64,000 nucleotides of DNA from Sphingopyxis flava (lineage in GTDB: Bacteria > Pseudomonadota > Alphaproteobacteria > Sphingomonadales > Sphingomonadaceae), in NCBI RefSeq assembly GCF_900168005.1, contig NZ_FUYP01000011.1, positions 60,792 to 124,791 on the forward strand, written 5' to 3'. Each line of letters begins with the position of its first letter. Positions within the stretch are counted from its first letter, which is position 1. The position numbers and the translations under genes are program-made. Shown here in pieces: positions 57,264 to 64,000 of this stretch. The notes under the pieces were generated by a model. That model was not told the DNA's origin and ran no database searches. It saw nothing but the letters and a program-made list of their open reading frames with translations.

Positions 57264-59901
57264 CGCCCGCACCGAGCAGGCCGAGCTCGACGCCCTCCGC
57301 GAGGAGCTGGGGGCGGCCGAGCTCGTGGGCATTGACATCGAAACCCAGGACGAGGGCCGGCACGCCGGGCTGAACGCTTACAATAACAAAAAGCGTCACG
57401 TCTTTGACCACCGCCGTACCGTGATCACGGGCTTCTCGCTCTACGTCGACGGCGCGGAGACTGCCTATTATTTCAACACTGCCCACGCGGACGCGGAGAA
57501 CCGTCTGTCCGTTGGGGCGGCGTTAGAAATTCTGGGCTGGATTTCTGACAGCGCCGTGAAGGTCGCCCACAACGCGCCGTTTGAGCTGGTCCAGCTCGAG
57601 CAGTGTTGGGGATACATCCTCGAAAATGTTGTCTGCACCCTGCAGATGGCCGTCTCGCATCACGGTCCGGACGAATATGAGATCCGCCGGTTCCTCGACG
57701 AGCCGCTCACCGGGTTCCAGAAAATCGCGAAGGCTGCCAAGCTCGCCTTCTCCAATTACGACACCGAGTCCAAAGGCCGTGACCTGACCAGTGACCAAGC
57801 TGACATGCTCGGCAAGTTCATCAGCAAGACGTCGAACGCAGCGCACAGCTACAACGGCCATGTCGACAGTCTCGCGCTCGGCTACGGCCTGAAGAAGCTG
57901 GTGAAGAGCCTCTTCGGCTATCAGATGACAACCTACGAGGAGACGCTGGCCGCGCACGGCGCATCCCACATGGGCCAGCTCACTGGAGAGCAGGTTGCCA
58001 ATTACGGCGCCGATGACGCTTACTGGGCCGTGCGCGTGTACAAGGAACTGATGAAGCGCATGCTCGCGGAGAACCCCGCGGCGCTGGTCACCTTCCTCAA
58101 GACCGAGAACCCCATGGTCCGTCACTACGCCAACATGTGGCGCGACGGCCTCCGCCTCGACCTTGATCAGGTCTATGAGCGGCAAGGCATCGAACGCGAG
58201 AACATGGCCGCGGTGCTCCGCAAGTTCAAAGCCCAGATCAAGGAGCTGCTCCCGTTTCCTGAAGGGAAGAACGAGAAACTAGCTGAGTACGAGGACTGGT
58301 ACGCCAAGCACTGGGAGAAGAAGCGGACCCAGATCGCCGGGTGGATCAATACGCCGGATAGCGACGATGTCTACGAGCAGTGCACCCAAGCGTCGAACCC
58401 GATCGGCAACGCTTGGGCTGAGGAACGGGGCACCCCGCTCCCGAAGGGCCGCCTCAATCTCGTCCACTACCACGGCATGCGGACCATCCTGTACGACCTG
58501 ATGGGCCTGAAGATCCGCTTCAGCGACGGCAAAGTCGGTAGTGACGCGGAAGTGCGTGGCCGCATGATGCTTCGCGCGCAGAAGGACGGCGACAAGCAGA
58601 CTGAGGCCATCCTGACTTCACTGCAGGAAATGGCCGACATCGAGCAGCGCATGAAGCTGTACCTGACGCCGTACACCCAGTTGATGGACCCCGAGACCTC
58701 GCGGGTCTATCCGTCGGTCAGCTCCAAGCTTGCGACCAGGCGTCTCGCCGCCTCGTTCCCCAATCCGATGCAGCTCGCGAAGCAAGGCAACTCGACCTAC
58801 ATTCGCAGCTTCTATCTGCCCGACAACGACGACCACCTCGTGGTTTCGGCCGACTGGTCGTCGGTCGAGCTTGTGCTGATCGGTGATTTCAGCGACGACC
58901 CGGGGTTCAAGGAAGTCTTCGGGCAATTGCCCTACGGTGATCTTCACTCGGGCGCCGCGGCCGACTGCCTTGCGGTCAAGACGCTCCCAGGCCTCACCGA
59001 GGAAGAGTTCATGCTCTTCAAGTTCGGCGAGAACCCGAACGGGCGCGTCCTCAAGAACACTGCCACGGGCGCCATCATGGATCCCAAGGCGTTCTTCAAG
59101 CACGCCCGCGGCACCCCGGTCGGCAAGGGCGCCAACTTCAACTACTGGTATTCGGGCTCGCTCTCCACCGTGGGCGGCAACCTCGGCTGGACGAGCGACG
59201 AGATGTGGGAAGCGGTCGACCGCTATCGTGCGCGCTTCCCGCTGGCCGAGAAATGGCGTGTCAACACCCAGACCGAGGTCACGGAATACGGCTTCGTTAC
59301 CCTGCCGGACGGCCATCGCCGGGCTCGCTACGAGGCCACGCAGGCGTGGGCGTCGGCAATGCGTCACAAGTTCGCCGAGATCGACGCCGCACCGAGCCTT
59401 GGCAACTATGCGGACCTTGCAATTCGCAGGATCCAGAGCCGCGCCCGCAACCAAGCGGTCAACGCGATGATCCAAGGCTCGTGCGCCACCCTCGCGAAGC
59501 AATCGATCCTGAACCTCATGCCCATGCTCGAAGCGGCCGGTATCGCGGACAAGGTCCGCTTCATGATGCCGATCCACGACGAGCTCGTCTTCTCGGTCCA
59601 CCGTGACGTCGTGATGATCTTCATCCCGCTGCTGCGAAAGGCCATGTGCGAACACCCCAACGTCGTGAAGACCCTTCCGCTCGACTGCACTGTCTCGATC
59701 GGTAAGACCTTCCGCCCCTACAACGGCACGGCCTTTTCACAGTTTGAGCTGGATGAGTGCTCATCGGAGATCGACGGAATCGTTCCCAAGGAGTTGCTAG
59801 GGAAGAAGCTTCCCGATGACATCGTCGCTCAGGTCGTCAATTTCATCGCCGATGCCAAGGTGCCGGCGAACGATCAACATCACATCGGAGCAGCCGCTTG
59901 A
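57238..59901 (+). CDS. polA: DNA polymerase, family A (T7-like) with 3'-5' exonuclease
   Basis: 887 residues, TTG start. Exonuclease motifs: GIDIETQDE (32-40), AHNAPFELVQLE (about 112) and YGADDAYWAV (about 258). Polymerase motif A VVSADWSSVEL (~535), motif B region PVGKGANFNYWYSG (~626), motif C PIHDELVFS (~777). Motif A carries S-V-E in place of the usual Y-S-Q-I-E/L. An insertion with a long charged region lies at 330-430. This is the replicative polymerase of the phage. Confidence 0.95.
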   Translation: MSISSRLIDARTEQAELDALREELGAAELVGIDIETQDEGRHAGLNAYNNKKRHVFDHRRTVITGFSLYVDGAETAYYFNTAHADAENRLSVGAALEILGWISDSAVKVAHNAPFELVQLEQCWGYILENVVCTLQMAVSHHGPDEYEIRRFLDEPLTGFQKIAKAAKLAFSNYDTESKGRDLTSDQADMLGKFISKTSNAAHSYNGHVDSLALGYGLKKLVKSLFGYQMTTYEETLAAHGASHMGQLTGEQVANYGADDAYWAVRVYKELMKRMLAENPAALVTFLKTENPMVRHYANMWRDGLRLDLDQVYERQGIERENMAAVLRKFKAQIKELLPFPEGKNEKLAEYEDWYAKHWEKKRTQIAGWINTPDSDDVYEQCTQASNPIGNAWAEERGTPLPKGRLNLVHYHGMRTILYDLMGLKIRFSDGKVGSDAEVRGRMMLRAQKDGDKQTEAILTSLQEMADIEQRMKLYLTPYTQLMDPETSRVYPSVSSKLATRRLAASFPNPMQLAKQGNSTYIRSFYLPDNDDHLVVSADWSSVELVLIGDFSDDPGFKEVFGQLPYGDLHSGAAADCLAVKTLPGLTEEEFMLFKFGENPNGRVLKNTATGAIMDPKAFFKHARGTPVGKGANFNYWYSGSLSTVGGNLGWTSDEMWEAVDRYRARFPLAEKWRVNTQTEVTEYGFVTLPDGHRRARYEATQAWASAMRHKFAEIDAAPSLGNYADLAIRRIQSRARNQAVNAMIQGSCATLAKQSILNLMPMLEAAGIADKVRFMMPIHDELVFSVHRDVVMIFIPLLRKAMCEHPNVVKTLPLDCTVSIGKTFRPYNGTAFSQFELDECSSEIDGIVPKELLGKKLPDDIVAQVVNFIADAKVPANDQHHIGAAA

Positions 59902-60830
59902 CCACCATCTCTTCCACCACCATCCTTCGCTCCCGCAACGCCGCGGCGCCCGACAAAGTCCTCTCGACGCTCCTTCTGCGGTATCCGCGGTGCATCCATG
60001 CCGAGTTCATGACACACCGCGTTTTTAGCCGAAACGCCGCCAGTTCGCGCGCCATCCCGGTCGAAAAGCTGATCAAGGATGTCGAAGAGAATCCCTTTAT
60101 CCCGGTTTACTGGGGCGCCAATCAGCGAGGAATGCAAGCGGGAGACGAAATCGATGCTCCCCTTTACCTTCAGGGCGCCTCGCATTTCGATATGATTGAT
60201 CGTTGCTACGACCCGATTTCCAAGGAAGCCGGGTGGTTGCACGCCCGGGATCAAGCGATTAGCGCTGCTCGAGCATTTGCCAAAGCCGGCTACCATAAGC
60301 AGATCGTGAACCGCCTGCTTGAGCCGTTCGCACACATCACCGTCCTCGTCAGCGGTACCGAATGGGACAATTTCCTCGAGCTGCGCGACCACGAGGCCGC
60401 TGAGCCACACATCCAGATCCTCGCGCGCGAGGTCAGGAAGTGCCTCGAGCGCGAGGATGACATTCAGGATCTAGAGCCGGGGGAATGGCACTTGCCGTTC
60501 GTCGATGAGAAAGTGATGGAAGTTCGCCCGAGGGCGCGAGGTGGCATCCACACTTCGGACGCGATCAAACTCTCTGTCGCTCGGTGCGCGAGCACCAGCT
60601 ATAAGACGGTCGACGGCTTCGACATGACACTCGACAAAGCAGTCGAGCTCCACGATCGCCTTGTCGGCAGCACCCCAATCCACGCTTCGCCGGCTGAGCA
60701 CGTTGCTCAGGCAGACGGTGTTTCCCGTTGGGAGACTTACGATGGCGAGGGCTCCGATACGCCTATCTGGGAGAACAAGCGCGAGCACGGTAACTTCATC
60801 GGCTTTCGCCAGTACAGGCACATGCTCTAA
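59898..60830 (+). CDS. thyX: Flavin-dependent thymidylate synthase (ThyX)
   Basis: 310 residues, TTG start overlapping the polymerase stop. Family signature THRVFSRNAASSRAIP (RHR-like motif) near 38-53; later QIVNRLLEPFAHITV and TEWDNFLELRDHEAAEPHIQ match the active-site face. It makes dTMP from dUMP with FAD and methylene-tetrahydrofolate. Longer than the bacterial enzyme (about 220-250) owing to a C-terminal extension. Confidence 0.92.
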   Translation: MTTISSTTILRSRNAAAPDKVLSTLLLRYPRCIHAEFMTHRVFSRNAASSRAIPVEKLIKDVEENPFIPVYWGANQRGMQAGDEIDAPLYLQGASHFDMIDRCYDPISKEAGWLHARDQAISAARAFAKAGYHKQIVNRLLEPFAHITVLVSGTEWDNFLELRDHEAAEPHIQILAREVRKCLEREDDIQDLEPGEWHLPFVDEKVMEVRPRARGGIHTSDAIKLSVARCASTSYKTVDGFDMTLDKAVELHDRLVGSTPIHASPAEHVAQADGVSRWETYDGEGSDTPIWENKREHGNFIGFRQYRHML

Positions 60831-61090
60831 TGGTGTCCTATCGCGACATCCCACCACCGCCGAAGAAGCGGTTCAGGCTCGAGTCCAGCAAGCTGGAACC
60901 CGATTACGCCATCCCGATGATCCTGCACTGCCCGGATTGTGGCGCGCGGCACATCGACGAGGGCGAGTTCGCCGAGGTGGCTCACCACACCCACGCCTGC
61001 CAGCACTGCGGGCTTGTCTGGCGACCCGCAAAGGTCAACACGCATGGGGTCCGCTTCCTGCCTGGCTACAGAAACGAGGAAGTCGCATAG
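60830..61090 (+). CDS. Small zinc-ribbon protein
   Basis: 86 residues; ATG overlaps the thyX stop. LHCPDCGARHIDEGEFA and HACQHCGLVWRPA give two Cys-x2-Cys knuckles around a His-rich centre. Common in phages next to nucleotide genes; function unknown. The last codons and stop (GAA GTC GCA TAG) enter the next dispersed palindrome. Confidence 0.75.
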   Translation: MVSYRDIPPPPKKRFRLESSKLEPDYAIPMILHCPDCGARHIDEGEFAEVAHHTHACQHCGLVWRPAKVNTHGVRFLPGYRNEEVA

Positions 61091-61096
61091 CGACTT
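61080..61096. repeat. Dispersed palindrome AAGTCGCATAGCGACTT
   Basis: Perfect copy spanning the stop codon of the zinc-ribbon gene, followed by TTCG; the rightmost copy seen. Confidence 0.7.
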
Positions 61097-61133
61097 TTCG
61101 TATATCAGACGCAAGTCCCGCCAAGGGTGCGTA

Positions 61134-61352
61134 GTGAGGGTCTCCAATCAGTTGGAGACCCTCATTTTGATTTATCTCGCCAAAACTCTTGCCCTGCTAC
61201 TGATCCTTGCGGTCGTGTATCTGTTTGGGTCGTTCGTGTCGTGGTCGTTCAATCCGTTCGACTGGGGAACCGCCACGCGCTGGGTCGTGGGGATCGGCGC
61301 GCTGATCCTCTGTGCCATGGAACTGGATTCCGGCAATGGCACGGAAGAATGA
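61134..61352 (+). CDS. Small membrane protein
   Basis: 72 residues from GTG 61134 (AAGGG upstream), or about 61 from TTG 61167 after the hairpin. Two membrane helices at about 13-34 and 45-62, short polar ends. The hairpin at 61136-61163 would occupy its first codons if the GTG is used. Unknown role. Confidence 0.55.
   Translation: MRVSNQLETLILIYLAKTLALLLILAVVYLFGSFVSWSFNPFDWGTATRWVVGIGALILCAMELDSGNGTEE
61136..61163 (+). terminator. Strong hairpin, terminator-like
   Basis: A 12-bp perfect stem (61136-61147 with 61152-61163), TCAG loop, then ATTTTG. It lies 45 nt after the zinc-ribbon gene stop. Its TTTT tract and place suggest a terminator. Confidence 0.7.
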
Positions 61353-61755
61353 CGGCAAGGACGCCCAGCACGCCTTTTTCGAGGCGATGCGAAAACGCCC
61401 TGGCGTCGTCATCGAGCGCTTTTGGGATCAGTCCGATCTTAGGGGCCTTAACGGTGGTCGTGCCGTTGCCGACTTCGCCAAGCCGGCCGACTTTCTCGTC
61501 ACTCAGAACGCTCAGATTGAATATGCCGAGGTCAAGTCGGTTCAGTCTGCGACCAGTTTCCCCTTTTCCAACATCGAACGTGGCCAACGATCTGCTGCCT
61601 TGAGGCAGGCGATGGTTGGTGGCCCCTACAATTTTTACATCTTCAGCTACGGCCTCGGGCAGTGGTTCAAGATGACGGCTCAATTCTTCAGCGAAGCCGT
61701 CGCCGCAGGAAAGGCGTCGGCCAAATTTAAGGACCTCTCCCCTTGGCAACTATGA
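61336..61755 (+). CDS. RecU-like Holliday junction resolvase / nuclease
   Basis: 139 residues from ATG 61336. ADFLVTQNAQIEYAEVKSVQ holds the D...ExK nuclease core; SFPFSNIERGQRSALRQAM (Phe and Gln positions) and GPYNFYIFSYGLGQ match the RecU family of junction resolvases. Likely resolves branched phage DNA before packaging. Overlaps neighbours on both sides. Confidence 0.75.
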   Translation: MARKNDGKDAQHAFFEAMRKRPGVVIERFWDQSDLRGLNGGRAVADFAKPADFLVTQNAQIEYAEVKSVQSATSFPFSNIERGQRSAALRQAMVGGPYNFYIFSYGLGQWFKMTAQFFSEAVAAGKASAKFKDLSPWQL

Positions 61756-62309
61756 CTGACATTATGGTCGACCTCGAGACCACTGGCACCAAGCCCGCGT
61801 TCTCTGGTATTCTCCAGCTCGCAGCCATCAAGTTCAACATCGAGACACAAGAGGTTGATTCCGACGTCTTTGATCGCTGCCCGACCCTTCTCCCCAACCG
61901 CTTCTGGGATGAGGGCACGCGTGACTTCTGGGGCACCATGCCGGTGATCTACGGCAGCTTCGTCGCCCGTCAGGAGGATGCCGAGCAAGTGCTCATTGAT
62001 TTCTCAAAGTGGGTCACGAAGGATGCGCCCCAGAGCGGATACCGCTTCTGGGCAAAGCCGACGACCTTCGACTGGACGATGCTCGCGAGCCACTTCGAGC
62101 AGATCGGTCGTCCGATGCCGTTCCACTACCGGCAGGCCCGCGATCTCAACACCTACATCGCCGCCTGTCGCGATCGCGGTGCCGAGCACGTCGACATGAG
62201 CTTCATCCAAGGCGGTCAGGCTCATAACGCTCTCTCTGACTGCGTCCAGCAGCTCAAGATGTTGTTCTCCGCAAAAAACGGAGTGTTTCATGAAATTCTC
62301 ACTAACTAA
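61752..62309 (+). CDS. DEDD 3'-5' exonuclease (DexA/DnaQ-like)
   Basis: 185 residues from ATG 61752. MVDLETTGT (DE of motif I), FWAKPTTFDWTMLAS (Asp of motif II), QAHNALSDCVQQLK (His and Asp of motif III). ALSDC keeps the HxxxxD spacing. The fold and NRFWDEGTRDFW segment resemble T4 DexA-type exonucleases. Role in DNA recycling or repair. Confidence 0.85.
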   Translation: MTDIMVDLETTGTKPAFSGILQLAAIKFNIETQEVDSDVFDRCPTLLPNRFWDEGTRDFWGTMPVIYGSFVARQEDAEQVLIDFSKWVTKDAPQSGYRFWAKPTTFDWTMLASHFEQIGRPMPFHYRQARDLNTYIAACRDRGAEHVDMSFIQGGQAHNALSDCVQQLKMLFSAKNGVFHEILTN

Positions 62310-63237
62310 CGGCAAAACTGTCGCCCTGATCGGTGATCCCCATTTAGGAAGGAAGTTCGAGAACGGCGTCCCGCTCCATCGCCGTGGCGAGCGCGAGCGC
62401 AAGCAACTCACCAACTTCCAGGAGCAGTTGGCGCAGGATGTCGATATCGTCGTCAGCATGGGCGACACGTTCGACCATCCCGCCGTGTCAAACCGCGTCG
62501 TGATGGACGTCTACAACGCCGTCGAGGCTGCAGCGGTCGATCGAACAGTCATTATCATCGCCGGTAATCACGACCTCCCCCGGAACCTGACGACCATCGG
62601 CGCCTTCGAGATTCTCGAGGCTCTGCTCGACGGCAATCCCAATGTCATGATCGTGCGTAAACCGACGCTTTACAGGGGGCTCGCGATCTTCCCCTGGGAG
62701 TGGGACGTTTCCGCATTCGCGCAAGTCGAAGCCTTTCCTTCAGGAGAAGCGGAAGTCGCACTCGGCCACTGGGACCTTCAGTCCTTCGGCGGCGACGATA
62801 GCCACATCTGTCCGACCGCCGCGCTCAAGGCGAAATTCGGTGACGATCTCGCGATCTATTCCGGCCACTATCATCTGCCCGGCGACTACGAGGTCGACGG
62901 CCACATCGTCCACTGCACCGGGTCGATGGAGCCCTACAGCCACGCCGAGGACCCCGACGGCTCGCTCTACGTCACCCTGACGCTGGAGGAGCTCGAGGCG
63001 CGCGACGACCTCCACGACAAGTGCGTCCGCGTCCTCCTCGCCGAGGGCGAGGAGCTCCCGAGCGACCTCGACTGCCTCGCGCTCACTGCGAAGCGGGCGG
63101 CGAAGGAAGACACCGAGGTCGGAGAGATCACGCTGGGCGATTTCAACTGGAGCAGCATCCTTGCCCAGAAGCTCGAGCCGCTCACCCCCGAGGTGCGCGG
63201 CTTCATCGAGGAGCGTCTGTCGGAGGTGATCGAATGA
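62290..63237 (+). CDS. SbcD/gp47-like recombination nuclease subunit
   Basis: 315 residues from ATG 62290. Calcineurin-type motifs IGDPHLG (14-20), SMGDTFDH (56-63), AGNHDL (about 90), LGHWDLQ and GHYHLPG (about 195). Size and order match T4 gp47/SbcD/Mre11-like proteins, which normally act with an SMC-like ATPase (gp46/SbcC). No such gene follows in the window. Confidence 0.82.
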   Translation: MKFSLTNGKTVALIGDPHLGRKFENGVPLHRRGERERKQLTNFQEQLAQDVDIVVSMGDTFDHPAVSNRVVMDVYNAVEAAAVDRTVIIIAGNHDLPRNLTTIGAFEILEALLDGNPNVMIVRKPTLYRGLAIFPWEWDVSAFAQVEAFPSGEAEVALGHWDLQSFGGDDSHICPTAALKAKFGDDLAIYSGHYHLPGDYEVDGHIVHCTGSMEPYSHAEDPDGSLYVTLTLEELEARDDLHDKCVRVLLAEGEELPSDLDCLALTAKRAAKEDTEVGEITLGDFNWSSILAQKLEPLTPEVRGFIEERLSEVIE

Positions 63238-63401
63238 TGTTCCCCATCAGCCGCGTCGTCGAGGAGACCAGTCTCTCGCGCCGCACGATCTATCGGTACG
63301 TCAAGGAAGGCCTCTTCCCGCCACCGGTCAAGCTCGGCCCGAACCGGGTGGCGTGGCCCTCCGAATCAATCGAGGCCTGGAGACAGGAGCGCGTACAATG
63401 A
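63234..63401 (+). CDS. AlpA-like helix-turn-helix protein
   Basis: 55 residues. SRVVEETSLSRRTIYRYVKE then FPPPVKLGPNRVAWPSESIE and AWRQER fit the AlpA/MerR-like family exactly (HTH, wing with FP.P..LG, WxxxEI..W). Such proteins serve as excisionases or transcription activators. Placed at the right end of the phage region, so possibly a recombination directionality factor. Confidence 0.85.
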   Translation: MMFPISRVVEETSLSRRTIYRYVKEGLFPPPVKLGPNRVAWPSESIEAWRQERVQ

Positions 63402-63565
63402 AATTCTGGTTGAAGCGCATCTGGTATGCCATATTCGAACCTCGGACGTGTCCCCGCTGCCATGGGGAGCTAATAGATTCCCCCTCAGGAATCGTCGGAT
63501 GTCCATTTTGTTCGGGGACATATTGGGGGTACCCAAAAACCGACCTACCCCTTTGTGGACTGTAA
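63398..63565 (+). CDS. Small zinc-ribbon protein
   Basis: 55 residues from ATG 63398 (overlaps the previous stop). CPRCHGELIDS and GCPFCSGTYW give two Cys-x2-Cys pairs; basic amphipathic N-terminus (MKFWLKRIWYAIF). Last gene before the terminator and IS. Confidence 0.65.
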   Translation: MKFWLKRIWYAIFEPRTCPRCHGELIDSPSGIVGCPFCSGTYWGYPKTDLPLCGL

Positions 63566-63576
63566 TTACACGATTT

Positions 63577-63620
63577 AATGGCTCTCTGGGAATCCTGCCC
63601 GGGGAGCCATTTTCCTTTTC
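63577..63620 (+). terminator. Terminator of the right-end unit
   Basis: AATGGCTC (63577-63584) pairs with GAGCCATT (63604-63611), with an inner GGG/CCC pairing, followed by TTCCTTTTC. It lies 12 nt after the stop at 63565. Confidence 0.75.
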
Positions 63621-63680
63621 GCAGGCGTTCGCCAGCGACCGCAAAACACCCCAAAACCAGCGGAAATCTGCGCCGGATAC

Positions 63681-63742
63681 GGGCTCTTCCCCGTGAACGG
63701 GGGATGAGGGTGGGCTCTTCCCCGTGAACGGGGGATGAGGGT
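63681..63742. repeat. Two tandem copies of a 31-bp repeat
   Basis: Copies at 63681-63711 and 63712-63742, identical, each starting GGGCTCTTCCCCGTGAACGG. The unit has inner dyad symmetry (TTCCCCGT / ACGGGG). It abuts the transposase gene, so one copy is probably the terminal inverted repeat of the IS; the second may be a remnant of a former or nested end. Confidence 0.75.
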
Positions 63743-63745
63743 GGA

Positions 63746-64000
63746 TCAGACCCGATTGATGACGCCATTCCAACCGCAAAGAGCGAGCACGCGCAAGCGG
63801 TAGTTGTGAAAGTTTCGGAAGCCGAACGCGCGGCGCGAGATCATCTCCATCTTTGTGTGAAAGCCCTCGGTGATTCCATTGTTCCTGGAAAAGCGCCACA
63901 TGCGGGCGACGGGCTCGAGCCAGCTGGTCAGGGTATCGGCGAGGGACTTGAGGGGGCTGGCGGCGAACTGATCGATCAGCCTGAGCAGGTCGGGGATAAG
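63746..64000 (-). CDS. ISL3 family transposase, C-terminal part
   Basis: About 84 residues up to a TGA at 63746-63748. The C-terminal block RNNGITEGFHTKMEMISRRA then FGFRNFHNYRLRVLALCG is highly typical of ISL3 family DDE transposases. Stop codon only 3 nt from the terminal repeats, as usual in compact IS elements. Confidence 0.88.
   Translation of the reverse strand, partial: LIPDLLRLIDQFAASPLKSLADTLTSWLEPVARMWRFSRNNGITEGFHTKMEMISRRAFGFRNFHNYRLRVLALCGWNGVINRV

Larger units (their letters stand above)
63681..64000 (-). mobile_element. ISL3-type insertion sequence, right end (partial)
   Basis: Consists of the terminal repeat(s) and the 3' part of a transposase gene that runs off the window. 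It marks the border of the phage-like DNA here. The other end of the element cannot be seen. Confidence 0.8.

Noticed and set aside
63681..63742. CRISPR array (type I-E-like repeats)
   Set aside because: Only two copies with no spacer between them, directly at a transposase gene; IS ends are the simpler explanation. Not listed as CRISPR.

Overview
The window is almost entirely one tailed-phage genome (free phage or prophage) of siphovirus type, with lambda-like tail genes and a T7-like DNA polymerase. GC content looks to be around 60% by eye. Gene style and the few recognisable small families suggest an alphaproteobacterial host, possibly Sphingomonadales; this is inference. No integrase, endolysin, holin or tRNA gene was recognised. 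The right edge runs into an insertion sequence of the ISL3 type, so the contig is probably bacterial DNA carrying a prophage whose right side is interrupted or bounded by an IS.

Late region, 1-21.3 kb, minus strand. In transcription order from 21.3 kb down: large terminase, portal, a small protein, a fused prohead protease/scaffold, decoration protein, major capsid protein, head-tail connector and completion proteins, tail terminator candidate, tail assembly chaperones with a -1 frameshift, major tail protein, a minor tail protein, a 1576-residue tape measure, then lambda L-, K- (split into NlpC/P60 and JAB/MPN proteins) and I-like proteins, a metallophosphoesterase with a helix-turn-helix head, and the start of a J-like tail-tip protein that runs off the window. 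Hairpin terminators follow the capsid and major tail genes. An element TAATTC(A)CCCC recurs about 35-70 nt before late gene starts.

Early/middle region, 21.4-63.6 kb, plus strand apart from one small secreted-protein gene. It opens with a possible small terminase, an HNH/AP2 homing endonuclease and a primase-helicase. A two-gene cassette with GGGTAATTACCC palindromes follows. Next comes an AT-rich 311-bp locus at 28.8-29.1 kb bounded by 66-nt inverted repeats (candidate origin or control region), then about 70 tightly overlapping small genes, most of unknown function. Recognisable items in this stretch are a DUF2958 protein, a four-domain family with a CGTxACAxGH signature, rIIA and rIIB, a GP88-like protein, regulators, a nucleotidyltransferase head, a metallophosphoesterase and a 70-residue release-factor GGQ domain. 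From 51.4 kb a nucleotide and DNA metabolism block follows: HD phosphohydrolase, MazG-like protein, a second HNH/AP2 endonuclease, SF2 helicase, possible single-strand binding protein, DnaA-C-like protein, FEN exonuclease, family A polymerase, ThyX, RecU-like resolvase, DEDD exonuclease, SbcD/gp47-like nuclease and an AlpA-like regulator.

The early region is punctuated by about twelve copies of a 17-bp palindrome, AAGTCGC-ayA-GCGACTT, placed at the gaps between blocks of overlapping genes and often spanning the stop codon of the last gene of a block. With the different late element, this suggests two phage-specific sets of transcription or RNA-processing signals. These two signal sets, the 28.8-29.1 kb locus, the expanded small-protein family and the mini release factor are the most interesting parts of the window.
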